Shown in pieces: positions 16,622 through 22,626 of a DNA stretch of 22,626 bases; position 1 is the stretch's first letter, and every line of letters begins with the position of its first letter. A model generated the notes under the pieces. It was not told where the DNA came from and made no database searches. It saw only the letters and a program-made list of their open reading frames with translations. Source of the DNA: an uncultured Leptotrichiaceae bacterium (GTDB lineage: Bacteria; Fusobacteriota; Fusobacteriia; Fusobacteriales; Leptotrichiaceae); the NCBI GenBank assembly GCA_938037005.1, contig CALHVR010000006.1, positions 1 through 22,626 on the forward strand. The letters are read 5' to 3'. The position numbers were made by a program, and so were the translations under genes.

Positions 16622-18202
16622 ATGTCTGATATTTTAAAAGAAAACAATGAAATAAGTCAAAGAGCTGAGCTTCATAGAAAAATATGGGCAATAGCTGATG
16701 ATGTTCGTGGAGCGGTTGATGGATGGGATTTTAAACAATACATATTAGGAATTTTGTTTTATAGATTTATATCAGAAAATATGACAGAATTTTTTAACTC
16801 TGCAGAACATGAAGCAGGGGACTTAGAATTTGATTATGCACAAATTACAGATGAGGAAGCTGAAATAGATTTTAAGCCAAATACAGTTGAAGATAAAGGA
16901 TTTTTTATTTTACCGAGTCAACTTTTTGAAAATGTTGTGAAAAATGCTAGAGAAAACGAAAATTTGAATACAGATTTAGCAAATATATTTAAAGCGATAG
17001 AAGGAAGTGCTATCGGTTATGCGTCAGAAGATGATATAAAAGGCTTGTTTGAAGATATTGACACAACGAGTAATCGTTTAGGAGGAACAGTAGCTGAAAA
17101 AAATAAAAGACTAACTGATATCTTGATAGGAATTTCAGAAATTAATTTTGAAGACTTTAAAAATAACGACATTGATGCGTTTGGAGATACATATGAATAT
17201 TTAATTTCAAATTATGCAAGTAATGCTGGAAAATCAGGTGGAGAATTTTTTACACCACAAACTGTATCAAAACTTTTAGCTAGACTTGTTATGGATGGAA
17301 AAACAAGTATTAATAAAGTTTATGACCCCACTTGTGGAAGTGGATCATTACTTTTACAAATGAAAAAACAATTTGAAGAACATATAATAGACGAAGGATT
17401 TTTTGGACAAGAAATTAATATGACGAACTTTAACTTGGCTCGTATGAATATGTTCTTACATAATATAAATTATAATAATTTTTCAATAAAAAGAGGAGAT
17501 ACTTTAATAAATCCGATGCATAAAGATGAAAAACCGTTTGATGCGATAGTTTCAAATCCTCCGTATTCTATAAAATGGGTAGGAGATGGAGATCCGACAC
17601 TTATAAACGATGAAAGATTTGCTCCAGCAGGTAAATTAGCACCTAAATCTTATGCAGATTACGCTTTTATAATGCACTCGTTAAATTATTTGTCAAGTAA
17701 TGGTAGAGCAGCAATCGTATGTTTTCCAGGTATTTTTTATAGAAAAGGTGCCGAGAGAACGATTAGAAAATATTTAGTAGACAATAATTTTATAGATTGT
17801 GTGATACAATTACCAGAAAAACTATTTTTTGGTACATCAATAGCAACTTGTATTTTAGTGATGGCAAAAAATAAAACAGAAAATAAAATATTATTTATAG
17901 ATGCGAGTAAAGAATTTAAGAAAGAAACAAATAATAACATATTAGTAGAAGAAAATATTAATACAATTGTGGAGGAATTTAGGGAAAGAACGGACAAACA
18001 ATATTTTTCAAGATATGTAGATAAAGTAGAAATAGAAGAAAATGACTACAATTTATCGGTATCAACATATGTGGAAAAAGAAGATACAAGAGAAGTTATA
18101 GACATAAAAGTGTTAAATAAGGAAATTGAGGAAATAGTGAAGAAAATAGATGAATTGAGAGCGTCTATTGACGAAATTGTGAGGGAGTTAGAGGATGAGT
18201 AA
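16622..18202 (+). CDS. hsdM: Type I restriction-modification DNA methyltransferase subunit HsdM
   Basis: This 526-aa protein is the N6-adenine methylase subunit, which acts with HsdS and HsdR. The N-terminal helical domain (about 8-150) has the family opening RAELHRKIWAIADDVRG. The catalytic domain has FFTPQTVSKLLARLV, the SAM-binding motif DPTCGSGSLLLQM starting at residue 235, GQEINMTNFNLARMNMFLH, and the adenine-specific NPPY at 312-315. The C-terminus is a charged helix ending KIDELRASIDEIVRELEDE. Length and motifs are intact. I chose ATG 16622, 5 nt after AAAGGAA; an ATG at 16607 lacks an SD. The stop overlaps rhuM by 8 nt. Confidence 0.95.
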   Translation: MSDILKENNEISQRAELHRKIWAIADDVRGAVDGWDFKQYILGILFYRFISENMTEFFNSAEHEAGDLEFDYAQITDEEAEIDFKPNTVEDKGFFILPSQLFENVVKNARENENLNTDLANIFKAIEGSAIGYASEDDIKGLFEDIDTTSNRLGGTVAEKNKRLTDILIGISEINFEDFKNNDIDAFGDTYEYLISNYASNAGKSGGEFFTPQTVSKLLARLVMDGKTSINKVYDPTCGSGSLLLQMKKQFEEHIIDEGFFGQEINMTNFNLARMNMFLHNINYNNFSIKRGDTLINPMHKDEKPFDAIVSNPPYSIKWVGDGDPTLINDERFAPAGKLAPKSYADYAFIMHSLNYLSSNGRAAIVCFPGIFYRKGAERTIRKYLVDNNFIDCVIQLPEKLFFGTSIATCILVMAKNKTENKILFIDASKEFKKETNNNILVEENINTIVEEFRERTDKQYFSRYVDKVEIEENDYNLSVSTYVEKEDTREVIDIKVLNKEIEEIVKKIDELRASIDEIVRELEDE

Positions 18203-19209
18203 AGAGGGAAATAGTGAGGTAATAATTTATAATACGGAAGATGGAAAAGCAAAAATAAATTTGAAGTTAGAAAATGGGACAGTTTGGTTAAATCAACTTC
18301 AAATAGCAGAGCTTTTTCAAACAACGAAACAAAATATTAGTAAACATATAAAAGCAATATTTAATGATAGTGAATTAAGTGAAGAAGTGGTTGTAAACTA
18401 TCAGTTGACAACCACAAAACATGGAGCGATAGAAGGTAAAGAACAAAGTCGGGAAGTAGCTTATTATAATCTTGATATGATTCTTGCGATAGGGTATCGT
18501 GTTCGCTCGCCACGTGGAGTACAATTTAGAATTTATGCTTCAACAATATTAAAAGAGTATCTAATAAAAGGTTTTACAATGGACGACGAAAGATTAAAAA
18601 ACTTTGGAGGAGGAATTTATTTCAAAGAACTTTTAGAGAGAGTACGTGATATTCGTTCGAGCGAAAAAATATTTTATCGTCAAGTTTTGGATTTATTTGC
18701 AACGAGTGTTGACTATGATTCAAAAAGTAATGAAGCAAAAAAATTTTTTGCTACAGTTCAAAATAAGATGCATTATGCAATTCATCATAATACTGCGAGT
18801 GAACTTGTATATAACAGAGTTGATGCAAACAAAGAATTTTTGGGGCTTACAACATTTAAAGGAGAATTGCCATCATTAAGTGAAGCAAAAGTTGCAAAAA
18901 ATTATCTTGATGAAAAGGAATTACGAGGATTAAATCAACTTGTGTCAGGGTATTTAGATTTTGCAGAAAGACAAGCAGAAAGAGAAATTGCTATGAAAAT
19001 GTCAGATTGGGTAAAACATGTTGATAATATTTTGACTGCAACAGGAGAGGACTTGTTAGAAGGAAATGGGAAAATTTCACATAAACAAATGGAGCAAAAG
19101 GTAGAAGATGAATACAAAAAATATTCTGCACATACTTTGACTCAAGTGGAACGAGATTATTTGGAAGAAATAAAAAATATAGAAAAAATAGCGAAAAATA
19201 GGAAAAAAA

Positions 19210-19217
<8 letters not shown>
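18195..19217 (+). CDS. rhuM: RhuM-family protein within the Type I R-M operon
   Basis: This 340-aa protein fits the RhuM family (named from Salmonella SPI-3). The N-terminal half holds a winged-helix-like segment, WLNQLQIAELFQTTKQNISKHI (31-52), suggesting DNA binding. YYNLDMILAIGYRVRSPRGVQFRIYA (90-115) and KEYLIKGFTMDDERL follow. The C-terminal half carries the conserved block MHYAIHHNTASELVYNRVDA (192-211), then AKNYLDEKELRGLNQLVSGYLDFAERQA and MSDWVKHVDNIL. The biochemical role is not established. RhuM genes are recurrently found between Type I R-M genes, which suggests regulation of, or cooperation with, the restriction complex. Overlaps of 8 nt on both sides imply translational coupling to hsdM and hsdS. 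Confidence 0.87.
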
Positions 19218-20460
<1,243 letters not shown>

Positions 20461-20486
20461 AATTATTAGCAGAAGCTGCTAAAATT

Positions 20487-21116
20487 GTGGGTCTAAATTT
20501 GTGGAAAATTAAGAGAAAAAAATTAGATAATGTTATCAAATCATTAAAAACGGGATTAAATCCGAGAAGTTTTTTCAAATTGAATACACCAGATGCTGAA
20601 AATTATTATGTAACAATTAGAGAAATTGAAAAAAATAAAATAAAATTTTCAGATAAAACAGATAGAATTAATAATGAAGCTTTAAAATTATGCAATAATA
20701 GATCAAATCTTGAAGTAGGAGATGTGATATTTTCAGGGACTGGAACTATAGGAGAAGTTGCATTAATAGAAGAAAATCCATATAATTGGAATATAAAAGA
20801 AGGTGTTTATTCATTAAAGCCAAATTGTGAAATTATTAATTCTAAATATTTAATGTATGCGTTGATGGGGAAAGATATTAAAAATAAAATTTCTAAAAAA
20901 ATTTTTGGTGGAACAGTAAAAAGTATATCAATGAAAGATTTAATAGAAATAAAAATATTACTGCCATCTTTAGAAGTACAAGAATATGTCGTGTCAATTC
21001 TTGATAAATTTGACACTTTAGTTAATGACATAAAAATCGGACTACCAAAAGAAATTGAATTAAGACAAAAACAATATGAATATTATAGAGAAAAATTATT
21101 AAATTTTAAAAAATAA
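20487..21116 (+). CDS. third hsdS half (extra TRD), out of frame with hsdS in this sequence
   Basis: This 209-aa reading from GTG 20487 is a half-specificity subunit. A short helix and KIKRKKLDNVIKSL lead into one TRD (about residues 15-155). The conserved tail has ILLPSLEVQEYVVSILDKF and EIELRQKQYEYYREKLLNFKK, the same arrangement as the second half of hsdS. The GTG has no SD. The open frame actually extends upstream through LGNEYLELLAEAAKIV into the AG tract, with its first stop at 20415. It is therefore best read as the 3' part of a larger hsdS separated by slippage. A single AG loss gives a 634-aa fusion. Independent translation by re-initiation cannot be excluded. hsdR follows 26 nt later. 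Confidence 0.82.
   Translation: MGLNLWKIKRKKLDNVIKSLKTGLNPRSFFKLNTPDAENYYVTIREIEKNKIKFSDKTDRINNEALKLCNNRSNLEVGDVIFSGTGTIGEVALIEENPYNWNIKEGVYSLKPNCEIINSKYLMYALMGKDIKNKISKKIFGGTVKSISMKDLIEIKILLPSLEVQEYVVSILDKFDTLVNDIKIGLPKEIELRQKQYEYYREKLLNFKK
21049..21095 (+). repeat. 47-bp direct repeat, copy B (end of third hsdS half)
   Basis: This is the partner of copy A at 20342-20388, with two mismatches (both G in A, A in B). A deletion between the copies would leave a 399-aa two-TRD HsdS ending in the normal LLNFKK tail. Confidence 0.9.
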
Positions 21117-21142
21117 AATATCAAAATGAAGGAGTAGAACGA

Positions 21143-22626
21143 ATGTCAGAAAAAATGATAAAATATAGTGGAAATTCTACGATAGCAGAAATGACAAATG
21201 GTATTATTTTAGCAAAATTTGAAAAAGAATTAAAAGTTGGAGAAACTGGGTATCAAACGGAAGCTGAGCTTGAAAAACAAATGATTGAAAACTTGATTTC
21301 TCAAGGATATGAGAGACTTGTAGTAAAATCTAACGAAGATTTGTATGCCAATTTAAAAATTCAAATAGAAAGACTTAACGGAGTTTCATTTACAAAAGAT
21401 GAATGGAGTAGATTTTTATTAGAATATTTGGACGCACCAAATGACGGAATGATTGAAAAAACTAGGAAAATCCAAGAAAATCATATTTATGACTTTGTTT
21501 TTGATGACGGACATTTGAAAAATATAAAAATAATTGATAAGAAAAATATTCATAACAATTATTTACAAGTGATAAATCAATTTAGCCAAAAAGGTAGTAG
21601 TCAAAATCGTTATGATGTAACAATTTTAGTTAATGGATTGCCACTTATTCATATTGAATTGAAGAAACGTGGAGTAAATCTTCATGAAGCATTTAATCAA
21701 ATTCATCGATATAGTAAAGAAAGCTTTAATAGTGAAAATTCATTGTATAAATATGTTCAAATTTTTGTGATTTCTAATGGAACTTATACGAGGTATTTTG
21801 CAAATACAGCAGCTCAAAGTAAAAACAATTATGAATTTACTTGTGAATGGGCAGACGCAAAAAATAAAGTCATTCGTGATATAGAAGATTTTACAAAAAC
21901 ATTTTTTGAAAAACGTGTAATTTTAGAATTAATTATAAAATATTGTGTTTTTGATTCAAATGATACTTTACTTATTATGAGACCATATCAAATAGCTGCC
22001 ACAGAAAGAATTTTATGGAAAATAAATTCAAGTTATGAATCAAAAAAAGCTGGGAAAATAGAAGCTGGTGGATACATTTGGCATACAACAGGATCAGGGA
22101 AAACATTGACTTCATTTAAAGCAGCAAGATTGGCAACAAATCTTAGTTATATTGATAAAGTATTTTTTGTTGTAGATAGGAAAGATTTAGATTATCAAAC
22201 TATGAAAGAATATCAAAGATTTCAACCTGATAGTGTAAATGGAAGTAAAGATACAAAAGAGTTAAAAAGATGTATTGAAAAAGATGATAATAGAATTGTC
22301 GTCACAACAATACAAAAATTAAATGAATTTATAAAGAAAAATATAAATCATGAAATTTATGATAAACATTGTGTTCTTATATTTGATGAATGTCATCGCT
22401 CTCAGTTTGGAGATGCACAGAAAAATATAAGAAAGTCATTTAAGAAATATTATCAATTCGGATTTACGGGAACTCCAATTTTTCCGGAAAATTCTCTTGG
22501 CGGAGATACAACAGCAGGTATATTTGGGGCACAACTTCATAGCTATGTTATAACCGATGCTATTCGTGATGGTAAGGTTTTAAAATTCAAGGTGGATTAT
22601 AATAATATTACACCACAATTCAAAAC
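21143..22626 (+). CDS. hsdR: Type I restriction endonuclease subunit HsdR, 5' part
   Basis: The gene runs off the window end after about 494 codons with no stop. It is the ATP-dependent translocase and nuclease of the R-M complex. The N-terminal PD-(D/E)xK nuclease is visible as Asp158 (RYDVTIL) and Glu172-Leu-Lys174 (IELKKRG). The superfamily 2 motor begins with the motif I region WHTTGSGKT, whose GSGKT lies at 317-321. It continues with FFVVDRKDL, motif II DECH (415-418) in FDECHRSQFG, and motif III FGFTGTP. RPYQIAATERI is the Q-tip-like segment before motif I. The sequence fits the EcoR124-type HsdR family. The start ATG follows GAAGGAG (21128-21134) by 8 nt. No disruption is seen in the visible part. 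Confidence 0.94.
   Translation, partial: MSEKMIKYSGNSTIAEMTNGIILAKFEKELKVGETGYQTEAELEKQMIENLISQGYERLVVKSNEDLYANLKIQIERLNGVSFTKDEWSRFLLEYLDAPNDGMIEKTRKIQENHIYDFVFDDGHLKNIKIIDKKNIHNNYLQVINQFSQKGSSQNRYDVTILVNGLPLIHIELKKRGVNLHEAFNQIHRYSKESFNSENSLYKYVQIFVISNGTYTRYFANTAAQSKNNYEFTCEWADAKNKVIRDIEDFTKTFFEKRVILELIIKYCVFDSNDTLLIMRPYQIAATERILWKINSSYESKKAGKIEAGGYIWHTTGSGKTLTSFKAARLATNLSYIDKVFFVVDRKDLDYQTMKEYQRFQPDSVNGSKDTKELKRCIEKDDNRIVVTTIQKLNEFIKKNINHEIYDKHCVLIFDECHRSQFGDAQKNIRKSFKKYYQFGFTGTPIFPENSLGGDTTAGIFGAQLHSYVITDAIRDGKVLKFKVDYNNITPQFK

Noticed and set aside
20487..20489. GTG as the start of an independent second hsdS gene
   Set aside because: No SD precedes it, and the frame is open upstream into the AG tract with protein sequence that reads as a natural linker, so a slippage fusion is the better model.

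Overview
This is a very AT-rich stretch in which every gene lies on the + strand. The low GC, the short SD-led operons and the gene content suggest Fusobacteriota, with Leptotrichia or a relative as my best guess. The relevant content is a split transketolase, a double-membrane FtsX/EnvC pair, and anaerobic cobalamin synthesis. The phylum is an inference from composition and gene content, because no rRNA or marker search was possible.

Region 1 (1-6885) is housekeeping and envelope DNA. It holds the 3' end of a TmcAL-type tRNA cytidine acetate ligase, a membrane-anchored alpha/beta hydrolase, a GPH-family sugar:cation symporter, a transketolase encoded as separate N and C subunits, and ftsX followed by an envC-like murein hydrolase activator with a degenerate LytM domain. 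Region 1 ends at a hairpin (6892-6945).

Region 2 (7042-9618) is the cobalt uptake operon cbiMNQO. It has a consensus promoter with a short leader and closes with an 11-bp hairpin terminator. Region 3 (9752-16498) starts with a second consensus promoter and a leader of about 265 nt that looks like a degraded cobalamin riboswitch. The anaerobic corrin-ring genes follow in the order cbiA, cbiC, cbiD, cbiE, an exported rhodanese, cbiT, cbiL, cbiF. Together, regions 2 and 3 import cobalt and carry out much of the route from cobalt-precorrin-2 to cob(II)yrinate a,c-diamide. The genes cbiG, cbiH, cbiJ and a cobaltochelatase are not in the window.

Region 4 (about 16528 to the end) is a Type I restriction-modification operon: hsdM, rhuM, hsdS, an extra hsdS half, and hsdR (cut by the window edge). 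Adjacent genes overlap at the hsdM/rhuM and rhuM/hsdS junctions. Region 4 is the most interesting part. hsdS carries three perfect 12-bp repeats encoding a TELE tetrapeptide in the central spacer, reminiscent of the EcoR124 spacer repeats. Near its 3' end is an (AG)13 tract. Loss of one AG unit, or gain of two, would fuse hsdS in frame to the downstream half and give a predicted three-TRD specificity subunit of about 634 aa. A 47-bp near-identical direct repeat flanks the third TRD. The locus therefore has three separate sequence routes to altered methylation specificity.
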